Source of the DNA: Trichoplusia ni
Lineage: Eukaryota > Arthropoda > Insecta > Lepidoptera > Noctuidae
NCBI RefSeq assembly: GCF_003590095.1
Contig: NC_039482.1
Span: 19,051,657 to 19,115,656 of the forward strand
Direction: 5' to 3'
Length of the DNA stretch: 64,000 nucleotides
A program made the position numbers and the translations under genes. Shown here in pieces: positions 36,669 to 50,429 of the stretch. Position 1 is the stretch's first letter, and every line of letters starts with the position of its first letter. A model generated the notes under the pieces. The model saw only the letters and a program-made list of their open reading frames with translations. It searched no databases and was not told the origin of the DNA.

Positions 36669-39600
36669 CTTCCGACACGTCGACGACACTCGCCACATAT
36701 AGACAAGTGTAGTTGTGGACTTTTGATAGCGGGACATTGGCTGTAGAGTTTCGATTGTGGGACAACGCGCGGATAATATTGAGATATGTTTGTTAGACGG
36801 CTAGAATTTTTGGGCACGGTCTGGGCTGCAAGTAGGCATCCATGGGCTCTATGCTGCAGGTAATATTATCCATGGATATTGGGTATGTAAGTACGTAGCG
36901 TACCGTACCTGCTTTGGAATAACGGTGTTCCTTTATAGCCTGTCTTAAATTCAATAAAAAGTACGATGCAAAGTCTGAATTAATTCTTATTTTAGGGATG
37001 TTAGTTGTAGAACCGCAAATAATGTTTATACTTTTCTAATATTTTACCTATAAAGAATCTTAGGGATCGTCGTCCTGATGATGTGTTTATTAGGTCTTTA
37101 CTATTTGGCACCTCTTACACATTTCTATTTGCTCTTAAGGATTTTAAAAGAATTAAAAATTTGGGTAGTCATGAAAAAATCACCCTGTATTTTTGGCTCT
37201 CGTTCATAAAACCCGATTTCTCCACCATAAATAATGAGCACTCAATATTTTCCTTTTTAACAATAGATGTCTAACATTCCTAGCAGGATATATTTCACTG
37301 GTATATCTAAGTTTGAGTGGTCGTTGTAGTGTAGTGTTGGCAACGGCAGTAAACAGATGAATGCGTAAAGTTGGTAGACAGTCATTGATTGAGGGATATA
37401 AGTCCGGAATCCCGGGATACGGGATATCTCGTCTGTCAAATGGCGATCGCTACCAGAGGGTTGGGTGTGTATGAAATTTGAAATTGATAAAGGTTTTGTT
37501 TCAATTGAAATGCGTTTTTGAGATTATTTCTATGAAGTTGAAAATTTGACAGGATTTTTTTTAGTATCGATAAAATTAAAATACATTATTTCAAGTTTTA
37601 ATCAACCTTAGAAAAAGAGTGATCTCTGAAGACAATAATTTGCAAAGATATTACGAAATATTCTCTGTAAGAATGGAATTAAGAGCCTCCTACTAATGAA
37701 TATTATTATTCAGATAGTACAAGAAACAGATAGCTATACATACAAACACACACATACCTATGTTATTTAGATACTTTTAGAATTCAATAGAAGCTAGCCG
37801 TACATCTTGTGTAAATGAAGATTCCCGTTTCGTTTCGTAAAATCGAAAATCAATCTATTGTCAATCAAACTGAGGAATGTCTGGCATTTCACGTTATACA
37901 TTGATGCATTACTTAGTATTGTAAAGAACATCTTTTGTTAGAAAGCAGCAATGGATGTTCTAAATTTTTGAATATACACTGCGAGAGAGGTGTCGCAGTA
38001 AAAAGTTTCGTTCTTTTTTAAATCGATTTGTTTTTTTCACTTAATGTATGTTTAATAGTGTTAGTGGTGTCAAAGAAATGTCACAGATAATAGAAAAAGG
38101 TGTGATGTGAAGGACAGTTGACATTCCTTTGACAGAAGGTGTATAAGAACAGGAATACAGGTGCGTTTTTCAATGAATTGAAAAAAGAAGTTCTTAAAAT
38201 AGTATTCCATAATAAAGTCAAAAGTGCATTCGTTGGTTAGAAACTAGATTATGTGATCAAAATTTCCTCAAAGATTGAAAACTTTGTTTAAGCTTATACT
38301 ATACCTAGAACTTTCTACTAATCTGACTATTTCGGTGTTCAGAATATACTGTACTGCTGGACACTAAAAACTTGACAATCATAATACAAAGGCAATCGTG
38401 GAAGAATATTTCCATAAAACAAAATCGCACCATATCGATAGCTTACCACAACACTGTACACAAGACATATTTTTACAAACATTTTAATCCATGTCCGACA
38501 AAGTATCTTAGCTATATTTTTAGATCCTTATCGATATAGTACAAGCTAACACAACACTACTAAACTGAATATAAAACTAGTTACTAGTAGTATGAAGCGT
38601 CCAGTATAAGTCGGCCTTCCCTCCCCCTCGCGTTAACATCCTAGTGTATAAACGTATGGGGATTTGTTCCTTTTGAGAGGGGTCTAGTGATATTGGCCAA
38701 GTAATACGCCTTTGGCTACGTTGAATATGCATCACCAATAAATGTAGTTTTATTCACGTCGGGTAACTTTCTCCGTGGAGCGAGCAACTCGACGCAGTCG
38801 GGTAATACTTGTGTGAACTAACTTTGTTACGTAGTTGGATTATCGTAAATTGATTTTTTAATTTTATGATAGGTATTTTTGTACCTACTTGATATTTAGA
38901 AAGAAATACCGTACTATTCTAAATTAATAGATTCAAGTATTATTATTATATAACGTTTTTTTATAGCATCACTGAAAGTAAAGTAACACCGGCCAATATC
39001 TGTCTAATGAATTTTCTTATATGGCGATTAAAAATATAACATTTTTTAAAACAAAATCTTTTTTACTATACTTAGCATATTTTACTATTAAAACAAGTCA
39101 ATGGCAAATGAAAGTCAAATATATGACAAGAAATTCGTTAATCATCAAAAAAGTTTCAATATCATACAATCGATCACTGTCTAATCAGATGATAACTAAT
39201 GCCAAAACGTACAGTATATCACAAATATAGTAGTAAATTATGCGAAAATCAACCTTAACTCATTGAAATAACGATTCCAATAAAGCATTAGGTATTTTTA
39301 TTTCGTATCGTAACAATCCTTGTTTTGAAACTGAATGAACATTATTTTTATTGCATGACTTGAGTTTATTACAACAGGAAAACCAACTAATTATGAGATA
39401 CGACATTATTACAGACTGCACTATTAACAGTGCCTGTACTGTGACCCCATAAATAAACCACTGCCATTGTGAAAGCGAGATAGAGCTATACACGACATAG
39501 CGGCGTCTTGCTTCCGCACTTGATTCCAGTCAACTTTTCTAAGTTCAAAGTACACGGGCAGGCTTATCAATTATTTTTTTCACAGAAAAACAAACGAAGG

Positions 39601-41518
39601 CAGGTTATTAATATTAAATTAACATAAACGTCAGTCGCCGTTAAGATTGCGATCATTTTTAAGTGTGGTTAGATCTCATTACTGGTGCTATTGATAATTA
39701 AGTTATCATCAATCTTATCTACAGGTTTATTAGAAACAGTATAATAATAGAGTACGCGATACTTTATTTTTATTAGTCTTTTAATAGGAAGGTTTTATAT
39801 AGGGTGTTTAGAACAGAATGAAGTATGTAAAATGATTTGTCTTTTTAATAAGAAAGTACATTTAAGCTTCGTTTTTATAGTTACAATTACGGCACTGGGT
39901 TACTATTCAATTCACATTTTTAATTGAGATTTTCAAACTGTTTCAAATGTGAAATAAATACATAAAATCGTATTTTAGAACCATGGGTTAAATCGACAAT
40001 ATTAGGTTAGGTGTGCCAAAACTGTGACTCAGATTTCCACCTATGCTTTAAGTTCAATCAATTAAGATCACATTTATTTAAATAAAATCTTAACTAATAA
40101 TACATTCATACAATAATTTATGACATTTTATCAATATCTTATTTTTGTCTTTCATTAAAACGGGATATGATATGACTCAAGCGCCGCGACAAAGTTGTGT
40201 CGTGTGGAATATACATTTATTTTTTAACAAAGCTTTGTCAGAATTTAAAATTAGTTTTTTTTTTATTATTTAAGCTTGTTATTTATAGGTTGTTTGATTA
40301 AATAAATCTATATTGATCTGAGAAATCGTTTAACACTTAGTAATCAATAAAATATAAATAAATTACACGAATAACTAAATATTTCATATCAATTCTGCAT
40401 CGGATTTTTTATTTGATTTTAGGGGAGTGTCTTATGACAATTTGTTTCTTCGAAAGTTGGTATAAATGACTTTTTTATTATTTCACGACGCGAAGTTGCA
40501 TCAATCGTTGAATTTAAAACGAATATTGCTGTAGTTTCCCAACGTTAAAAATATATTGTGTCTTTCACGTTCCCGTAATTTTTAAAAGTAGCAAATATTA
40601 TACCGATTAATCCCAAAAATCCACTCAAATTAATTGAAACTAAATTCCGCATCAAATAAATACCATTTAATACTTACATAAAAACAAAGAGCACCTCAAG
40701 CAAATCCTTCAGGGAAAGGCAGTGGTGACAAAACATATCTATCTCTCTCTTGCTACAGCTAAGACAGGTTAGTGTGAGTAGTACCGGATAACGGTACACA
40801 TAGTTCGTGATGAGGCTTCGAGACGGGTCACGATTTGAAAAAGTGTCGGGCTGAGTCCCTACGTACTGAGATGATGTGACTTGGTACAAGATGCAGGAGT
40901 CTCATACAGTATAAGAAGCTAGATAAATATATCTACGTTTAATTGTTTCTTATTTCTCAGATAATATTTCAACTGCCGATGCAGGGCAAAGTGTTCCAAA
41001 GCTTTCGTTCATATTTGCTATTCGTAACCTCTTATTTTAAGAAATGAAAGAGCAATATTTAAAGATCTAAAACCAGGGTCTTTAAATATTTCTCTTTACA
41101 GATTAGGATAATTTGATCCTGGAACTCATAGAAGCTCTATGTATAGAACAAAACAGACTAGAAAGAAAATAGGAAGACCTATAATGGGTTACATAAACTG
41201 AAACTCCAGACTGAAGACTTTATTTTCTCTACGTCTATGATTATTTATGAGTTTCTAACTTAGACCATAATATAAACTGCATACAGCAAATGTATTACAC
41301 GTTCACTATATTGCAGTTAAATTTTCATATAAAACCTCTCCCTCGGTATAGCTCAGGCACAGATATTCACTTCCTAGGAACTTTATAAGACCTACGTTTT
41401 TATTTAATCCGTAAGATTCATTTAAATTAAAAACTATAATTATAACTGTTTAAGGTACTAACCTCTTTCTAATTTTAATATTATCAATTCTGTTCTCGGT
41501 TTTTTTATTGATTAAAAT

Positions 41519-41605
41519 GTCTGTCCTGACCCTTATCTCATTATTTGGGGTCTGATCTCCTCACTTTTCGGCGCCAGGCTAATCTGTCTTTCAGGCAATT
41601 TTCAA
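41519..41605 (+). mobile_element. Possible relic of a dispersed lepidopteran repeat
   Basis: The stretch CCTGACCCTTATCTCATTAT, TTGGGGTC, then CTCCTCACTTTTCGGCGCCA and GGCTAATCTGTCTTTCAGGC resembles a repeat motif I recall from moth genomes (TTATCCCATTATTTGGGGTC followed by Cys/Leu-rich text). No boundaries, terminal repeats or coding are visible. This is recognition from memory only. Confidence 0.3.
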
Positions 41606-43740
41606 GGTATTACATTGACCAAAATATCTAAAGTAAAAATAAAATTAACAACTAATTTTATCATGCTAGAGTACCTACACAACTGAAACAAGTTCAAAAC
41701 GCCGCGAACAATTTGAATGAGAATCCAAAAAGTTTTTAAACCTCCACAATAAGTTTACGAGACCAAATTTGCAGTATTGTTGTACGTTACGGGATGGTTC
41801 ATCCTGACCGGCCAATCACCGAGCCATTGTACCGAGATTACTTGCAAATTTTATTAAAAACAACCCACGAAACTTTTGCCGTGGCAAAAATTTTACAATA
41901 CATTGACACTTTTGTACTGAAGTTTCTAAAGTTATAGGAACAAAGTAGGCAATGGATACGGTAGATGTAATTGTGCACGGTAACGTAATATAAGGTTTTG
42001 TGGTCAAGATATATGAACTTGGTATGACTATCGGGATTTTGATTGAAACGTCACTTGCAGTAGAAATTGAGAAATTGTTCGTTCCAATATTATTCTTGTA
42101 TAAAATTGCAGCTGCTGAAGAAAAAACTTATGAAATATTAATATTGTGAACGAAATAGGAAAGTAATAAGCTACCTTAAACGTGTGACATGTGCCTATTT
42201 GAGGCAGATATAAAAACAATGAAAATAATTGTGTTTACACTATATTCGGATAGTAATAATTTAGTACCAGTTGCTTACATTGTTATACTAATTAGCTAAT
42301 TACATTTTTTTTTACCTTGGTCTATTAGACTTGACTTGGCACTTTCAAGTTATCAACGAGAAAAGCAAGTCATCAATATAATGCAGAAAAAAAATGTTGA
42401 CAAAAAAGGATGTAATCGAAACATAACTTCAAACCTCAGCCAGATTATTTTATTGTAATAATTCACGCGGCCATAGCATTAACCGTATAAAAGGGAGAAT
42501 CGCAATAAACCATGCACAGATGCGCGTCAAATGCTGAGGTCACACGCGTTGCATAATACCTATATTAATATACGAAAAAACACAACAAATATTGGAAAAA
42601 TTGATATTCGTCCGTTGCCAATTGGACCCTCATCACATTGTGTCAAAGAAGCAAATAAAACTACACACGGGAAAATGAATTATAACACACAAGCTGTACG
42701 GTACAGTTTTGCTTGTTTTCTATTATGAAAAGAAATTGAGTCAAACCTATCAATCGAAAAAAGGTCGTATCTGTTAATTTTGAGAATTGAATTAGAATTC
42801 TATGTAAGTGATATAGAATCGTTTCTTGAATGGTATTATTTTGTAACCCTAAAAAGAAGCATGCAAATATTAATCAGTACGATAAGTGTAGGGTGTTGTA
42901 TTCTTGTCCGTGTTTGTTCGTTTGTTTGTCTGTCTGTTTATCTGATGACATCGTGACGTGAAGGGTTGTAACAATAACACGTGGCAAGTTTTATCTGACC
43001 AGAGATAATTCGCTTGAACGCCTTAAATGAAAGGGATTCTGTGAGTTTTTTTTAACCACCCTTTTTATACCGTTAAACTTTTTTTATTAGAACGACCTTA
43101 ACTTCCCAACACAGCAAATAAAAACAAAAGATTCGTAACTTCCGATTTATAATTCTCAAAACAAAATTAACCTAAAACAGTCTTTATTAACACTGACAAT
43201 GACAGCAAAATATAAATGTCCAATCTCATTTCAAAGTCCAAAATCAACAAAGAAAAACAAGTTCAGCATTTACCTGCTCTCACTCACACGTATATTACAA
43301 ACTTATTTCCATAATACAAGTACAATAATTACTATAAATCTCTTGATATTAATTCGATTGAAATTGAACGAAAACTCGAGAGCTTATAAAACAGAACATG
43401 ATCGGGGCCAATATTAATTAGCAGATGCTTATCTCATCTTATTTAAAGTCTGTGCTTGTCCGCCTGACCCTAGCTAGGTCGTCATGTATACCGCTAGATG
43501 GCGTTGTATCGCGATACGCAGAAGGCTAACTTTGAAACTTAGGAACGGACGCAAGATTTTGATGGTATATTGATGTTTGGTGACAAGTATCAAAAATGCA
43601 ACAAAATAGGTGCTGGTTTGCCATTGACTTCAATTTAAAAAAAAGGATAAGGATATCAGTAAAAATATTAATAAATTATCAATCTAAAAAATCTATAGAA
43701 AAAAATAACTTGAGAAATGCTCAAAAATGTCCTTTCCGTT

Positions 43741-43790
43741 ATTTGTTACGGCCTTAGGCCCTACACTAGACCCTACACTAGGCCCTATAA
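43741..43790 (+). repeat. Small tandem repeat of CCCTACACTAG
   Basis: Two adjacent copies of CCCTACACTAG (one after GGCCTTAGG, the next after A) are followed by a partial GGCCCTATA. Unit length is about 12 bp with roughly 2.5 copies. Confidence 0.6.
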
Positions 43791-46700
43791 ACTCGACACA
43801 AGCCTTGTGTGAAGTGGAAATTCTATACAACCTGTTTAATGTGATAATGACCATTTTGCGAGACCCTTAATGCACTGTTAAGGAAGAAAATAAGGTCCGC
43901 ATTGACCTCTTAATGGCGTATTAGCGGGCATTACTATGTAAGAACTAGTTATTAGCCGTCGCACAGTTTATTAGAACTAGTCTAATAACATCGGTGAACC
44001 CACAGTTATTTCAAGTTCAGAAAATAACTAGTTATTTCTCTTGTTAAATAACAGATATTTTAATTTTGCAGTAACTTTGTATGAATTCACTTACCTGTTT
44101 AAAAGTTTAAAACGGTTTTTTTTTCGGCCATGTTTAATTTACCTATTTTATTTTTGACATTTTGAATTTGGATTGGCAATAAATGAAGTAAAATGTCTTT
44201 TCCATTGCAGCTGAAATGAAAATATATTTTTATATAAATTGATTTTTTATTAGTGCATCGGATTATTATAATACAATTTATAAACATAATATAATCCAAT
44301 TCAACGCGGTAAGGTGTTCGTAAAGTGAAATGTATTGAATTTTTATCGGCCATTGTTTTCAGGTCAACAATATTATTGACAATTTGTTGTTCTTATTTCG
44401 AATTTTACATTTAAATAAATAAAAAAATGAAAGTTCACAAGGTGCCAGAGTTTTTTATAAAGGTTTTTTAATGCCATAAATTTAAGCAAATTTTATAAAT
44501 CAGTAAGGGTTATCTCAGAATTTTTGTTTTCACAGCATACTTAAGAAATTAAAAGACACGACATATTTTTATAGAAATCTTTATACCATAAGCAAAACTA
44601 CGCCGTAATATTCTCCTATTTGCAAAACCCTTAAAAACAAACAAAAACTACACACCAAAATAAAAACGTGCATAATTATCTGTAACCCATCAACTGCGGT
44701 CGATAAATGAGAAGCTAAAAACAGTGAGTCAAGGGGTCGCCCGGTCGATGGGACCGAGACAATAGCGGGCGTAGGGTTGCGGTCACAGATGTCGTTTATC
44801 GGACGCTCGCCTAATCTTTAACCCTCCTCGCATTTGAGGGTTATGTTTTTGGAGAATCGTAAATGAATTTGATTGCTTTATAGCGTTTGTGTTTTGAAAA
44901 TACCACTGATATTTTGACTTCATTTTGTAAAACACAAATTTAGGAAACTATAATACGCTTTTTTTAATCTTCTATATTTTTTACAATTACGGTTTCTAAA
45001 AAACACGTAGTAGGGTGTTAAACCAAGCTTTACACATGTTACAAAAGGTGCAAAATGCTCATTTCTTATTTTCCAAAACGGTTTTATTCTAAAACGACTG
45101 CCTCAGCGGCACTATTATCCACGTAACTTTTCCCGCAGAGTTCTAAAAAAGTTAATAAATACAGCTTGCTAACACGTTATAACATATTGTCATTGGCCAA
45201 CACTGACCGTGAAGTGCCAGAAAAGAAAAAAAAAAGAAAAAAGAAATCATTTTTTTTTTCAAGTTACAAAAAAAAGTATACTCAAACTCAAACCCAATAA
45301 CTCCTTTACTATAACCCTAACAGCTACGTAAGTGTATATAGTGTTAGCAATATAACTTTTTAGTCGTTGTTTGTTCAAATCACTCGGCTTCCAACGAGGG
45401 TGACCGCTTTAATTAAATTACGTGTCGCTTTACATTACACCATGGGTATCTGTCAAGTTTATTTTACGACTACTCAAACAAATTGGTGTAAGGAGCTAAG
45501 TAATAAGGATTATTATAAGTATTTTCATGTTTTTGGGAGATATTTTAGGTGTGTTTAGAAAAGTATCGGTGCATAAAATCATTAAAAAAAGACCAAATTT
45601 TATTCTTGAGAGGCAAAGCATTGTAAGGTAATCTGTAATAATTAATTTTCATACTTTTTAAATAACTTAAAACATTTTTTTTAATGTGAAGGAAATACTG
45701 TATTTTTTTTTTCAAACAACAAAATTCTCCTCAACACCTACAATTTTAATCACCAATCAACAACAAACATTAGTCCACACCTCACACCGATAACTCGCTG
45801 ATAAACCACCCCACAAGCAAACAATCAAACGAACAGAAATCATCCCAAAGTGCGAGACAGACGTCACCAACTACTTGTCTTCCTATTGTCTTCGACCGCC
45901 GAAGTTCGGCCCGATAAGGAGACCAGCCCACAATACAAGGTCCCAACTTAAACATGGGGATTTGAAAAGCTTTGGGAAACCGTTTAGACGTTGCAAAACA
46001 GACAGGTGACGCTTTCGTACGCTTTTCTTTGCTTATCTCGTAAAGGTTCACAAAAGATTTAGCGTTTCTTGTTGGGTAACCACAATATCGTATACTGATT
46101 ATATAGGTAGTAGGATGCTTCAGAGAAAACGCCTTCCTAGTCTATTATTTTATTTCCTTTACTACGTATATTGTTATACTCCTTATAGTTCCGTATAACA
46201 GTCAAAACACACGCTCAGACTATCTTTACCGACCTCTTAGATGAAAACCTTTTTAGTTTTTGGGTTATTCTTCGGAAAAAAGAAAAACAAGTTGCAAACG
46301 TCATTATCCTCGCCACACTTTTGATACTACAGATTGATGTATTCTATATTATTTTTATCCAACTTCGTAAAGTACTCAGGCTATTAATAGATGACTTAAA
46401 AAAATTAAAAATTTAGTACTACAGTTACTTAGACCAGTTGGTGAGGATAATGACGACGTTAACTTTTCTTATTTTTTTCTGGAGAATCACCCTTTTCCAC
46501 TTGTTTCTGTTGAAGCTCCATTGACAAAATATGAAATAAAAAACCAAACCAAGGTATGTATTGACAAAGTTTCATAATAACAAAACTTATATTTTACGAT
46601 ATTTATTTCATTTTCCCACATCGCATCGTAAACTAACAAACAGCGTTAAACTAAAAACCACAATTGACACTTGTCATTTAAAAAGTAAATTAGAAAAATA

Positions 46701-46821
46701 ATTGGATTCGTCTCGTGTGTTAAAATGTTAAAAATGTACTAAAATTGTCACAACCATCGTTTTATTTCTAATATTCGGTCGTAAAATGTTTGTGTAACAG
46801 TTTAAAGGGTATAAAGTACGT

Positions 46822-46857
46822 GTTGGCTACGAATGTACGCGTTGGCTACGAATGTAC
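46822..46857 (+). repeat. Tandem duplication, 17 bp twice at 19-bp spacing
   Basis: GTTGGCTACGAATGTAC occurs at 46822-46838 and again, identical, at 46841-46857, separated by GC. The exact identity suggests a recent local duplication. Confidence 0.8.
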
Positions 46858-49852
46858 ATGTTGACGGCACCCCGGGGTGTACATTAACACCAATATGAGT
46901 ATTATCGTATTAATACCGGGATTACATTACCGAAACTACCGGCCGCGGCGTTGACGGGTTCAGTTTTAAGTGGAAAAAGAGAGCTTGTTTTAAACTGTGT
47001 TTTTGTGTTGCTATGGTTACTATAAAGATAGTAATTTTTAACTAACATGGAGGATTTAGATCCGGTTTTAGCTCTAAAAGTAAATTTAGAAATAAACAAA
47101 ACTGTTTTCAATAAAATTTTTTTTAAACGGATGCATGTTGCTGCTTACTTTCTTTGCGAAAAAGTTTAACAAAAAAAAAATCCTACCTGTTTCAACCATT
47201 TCACTCATATTTCTTCCTTTTAAGTTTCCGTAGCACGAAACCACAATTTCGATTCGCTCTTATACTGTTAATTTATACATATATAATATATTTACTAGTA
47301 TTTACAACCCAACCCTGGACATAACCTACAACATTCTCTTGCACAACAAGCATTGTTTGTTAGGGTCGAGGCTCAATGTTTAGCTGACCCTTAATTGATT
47401 TGTGTCGGCTTAAACACAGCTTAGCGGTCATTATGAGCTAATCAAATGATAGTTGTGCTTATCGCGTAATGATGTTCATTATAAATTAGGGTTAGGTTTG
47501 TTTAGTCGATGTAGTGTTTTAACGAAAAACTAGTGGGTCATTTGTTCAGTATTTTGATGATTAGTTGTGGTAAATGATGGAAGACGCTGCTGTGACTTTT
47601 AGATTTTGTCAGTAAGAGTCTGACACTACCAGTTTCCTCTCCCGAGAAGGAGAGTCCCGAATGAATCCTCATGATCCCCGAATCAGGGTATACCGTAAAA
47701 CTATAAGATAAAAAAAATGTTGTGTGGAATTGTAGCATAAAGTGCAGGGATTGAATATAGTTTGAGTGTGTCTGAGGTATAGTCATTTAATGCCAACTAT
47801 TAAACCCAAATTACAAAAAAATCTAATATTGGAAATTAAAGTGTAACCCGAATACTGAACGCAAGAAAGTAAATATTAAAAACGAGACTCAGCTTTATCT
47901 TCGATCGTAAGTAAAGAACCATGTTACCATACTTTGTAACTATCTCACTATAAACAAATTAATTACACATAACCTCTAAACCGGCAATATTTCACTACCT
48001 GGCCGTAGTGACCACGTAAACGGGCATTAAAGGGTTAACAGCCCTCGTACGAAACAATAATAGCCACAAATCAGTAAGATATTCAATCTCGGGTACAATA
48101 ACATTAGAATATCAGCTAAACTAAGGGGATTCGGCGACATTGCGATAGCTAAGGGTCTGCTAAGTATCTAATGATGCTGGATACGGCAATAGTGGGATGT
48201 GGTTAGAGAATTATTTTATTAAATGTATGTAAAGAGAAGAAATGGTTGGTAAAAAGGCCGTGTTTTGAAATTGGAATTATATTTCTTTGTTTTTCTCTTA
48301 AGCGTTCTTATTTCGAATTCAAACTTAAAATTAATACTATTTTTTATTTTTGAATTGCATTTTACCTATTCGTAATTCAAAACCAGACTTTTACTGTCAC
48401 ATAATATATCTTTAACAACGTTTAATTGTTTGTTTGTTTATTATTATAAAATTTACGAGGAAAACAATCGACTAGCAATTAATGTATGCTTCTTGTTTCT
48501 TGCTCATCCAGCATATCTAATTCTTAACTTAACGATCTGTAAAGGGAGACGGAAGGGATAGGTGAAGGGCTTTCGAACAAATTAAGGGATCCTAATGGTT
48601 ATCGGCGGGATCTGCGTTAGGTAATGTTTAAACTGGCCCATACACGTTGCGGGATGAATTTTAATGTCCCCAAGTGTTAGATGTACGATATGTATTTCAA
48701 GATGGCTGGGTAATAGCGTTATGACTGTTATGAGGTTGTATATGTGTTTTGAAGTGTTATTGTATTGTTTATCTGTGGTTTATGTTTGTCTCGGATTGTT
48801 ATAGGTTATGTTATAGGTAGTTTAATGGCTGATTTATGAGTGATATTGATATTTAGTATTCAGTCACATGTTTAAAATTATCAGTGATTTGATTGCTTAC
48901 ACAAAATCATTCTGACTATAGAGGGCCATGTTTCAATTTTAATTTCACTTACAAAGAAAAAAAGTATGACAAAGTATGAAAAAGAAAAAGGTTCAAGTAA
49001 TTTATAAAAACTCCTTAGTCTTAAAATTAAATGCATTCTAAATTAGAATCACAAATTGTGTTATCAGCCAGTTACATCCAACGTTATGTTTCCATTCTTA
49101 ATTCAAAGTTCCCGCCATCTTCACCTGCCTTTATCACGAACGAACCATAAATAATAAGCAGCCATATTAATTAGGATGTTGTCTCGAAATTTTAAGACGT
49201 ACGCGCCATTCATCTTCGGAATCTTACTCTCGTGTGCCGTAATTATTCAAATTATATCCTTATCAGGTCAGAACAGTTTTCAAACACCCTCCAACAGAGC
49301 ACCCACCTTTTTTCTCCAAAATAAAACTTATAACAAAGCAGTAAGGTTTAAAATCAAACGCATTGGAAACAGGATTTTTGTTTTGCGAATGTCTCCTTTA
49401 TCAGTCGCGCTTTGATATTTTAATTTACAGTTTTGTTTTAATTAATCTATGTTTTGCTAGTGTTATGGTTCGGTTCAACAATTTATGGAGTTTCATTGTT
49501 ACTTTAGTGCGTAATTAAAAATAAATAACTGGCAAAACACCAAAACTGATATAGTTTTTTTTTAAATTCAGAACGTAGCTGTCATTCTGTCAAACTGTAG
49601 TTTTTTTTTAATGAAAAGCTTAAGATCTTTGTATCAACTTATCAAATAGAAGGCCGCATACTTATATATGTTTATTATGAAATATGTTCTTAATTCTCTT
49701 CTAGTAATAAATTCTTTCGAATCCAAGATATCTAGAGTCCCCACAAATAAGCAAAACTAACACCACTAGAACCTAATCTCATTTGTATGGTAAATGTAAG
49801 TAGCGGCGACAGAGTATCTTAGGCCATAAGTTACACCCTACAGATACCGAGA

Positions 49853-50429
49853 TATCGATCTAATCTATCGATGCACGTTTATCGAGTCGTTTGTATCGAT
49901 ACTAAGTTATCGATACCGCATTTGTCACGAACACTCAGTGCGTAGACAAATCTTAAGGGGCAGTAACTCGGTTAATTGTTATTGTTTCGTTAAAATTATG
50001 AGTTTATGTTAAATGCGTTTAGATGTTTAGATAATAATTATCTGTTTAGTTTGAATTTAAATTTGTTGATTTATTTTGGGATATTTGGAGCAACAATTCT
50101 TGTTCAACTTCAATTATTCTCTTACTTAGTCACTTTATCTAAGTATTTTTTATATTTTCCTATTTAAATTTGTCATCATCAATTTTTTTATTTGACGTAA
50201 CCATGTTTGAGTTTTTCCTGAGACTGCTTTAGACTATTCTCAAGTTTTTATTAATATTTTAAAGATATAGTGGTTCCTCTTAAAATTGACACAAAGAAAG
50301 TATCCTTGGGTTCTATTTAAAGACACCGCTCCGATGTAGATTGAATCGATCAGGCCATTGTTTCAATTTATTCCTTTTATCGATATCATGCGCAGCTCTA
50401 AAGTATTATAGAGCGTGGGAATATCGATA
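49853..50429. promoter_or_regulatory. Cluster of TATCGATA (DRE/BEAF-type) motifs
   Basis: Within 63 bp there are TATCGAT at 49853-49859 and 49866-49872, TATCGA at 49880-49885, and perfect TATCGATA octamers at 49894-49901 and 49908-49915. Two more perfect octamers lie at 50378-50385 and 50422-50429. In Drosophila TATCGATA is the DREF site and clustered CGATA is bound by the boundary factor BEAF-32. A boundary or promoter role here is inference. Confidence 0.4.

Noticed and set aside
47590..47700. Possible dispersed repeat (GTCTGACACTACC and CCCGAGAAGGAGAGTC text)
   Set aside because: It vaguely recalls moth repeat text but has no boundaries, second copy or coding in the window, so it is not listed.
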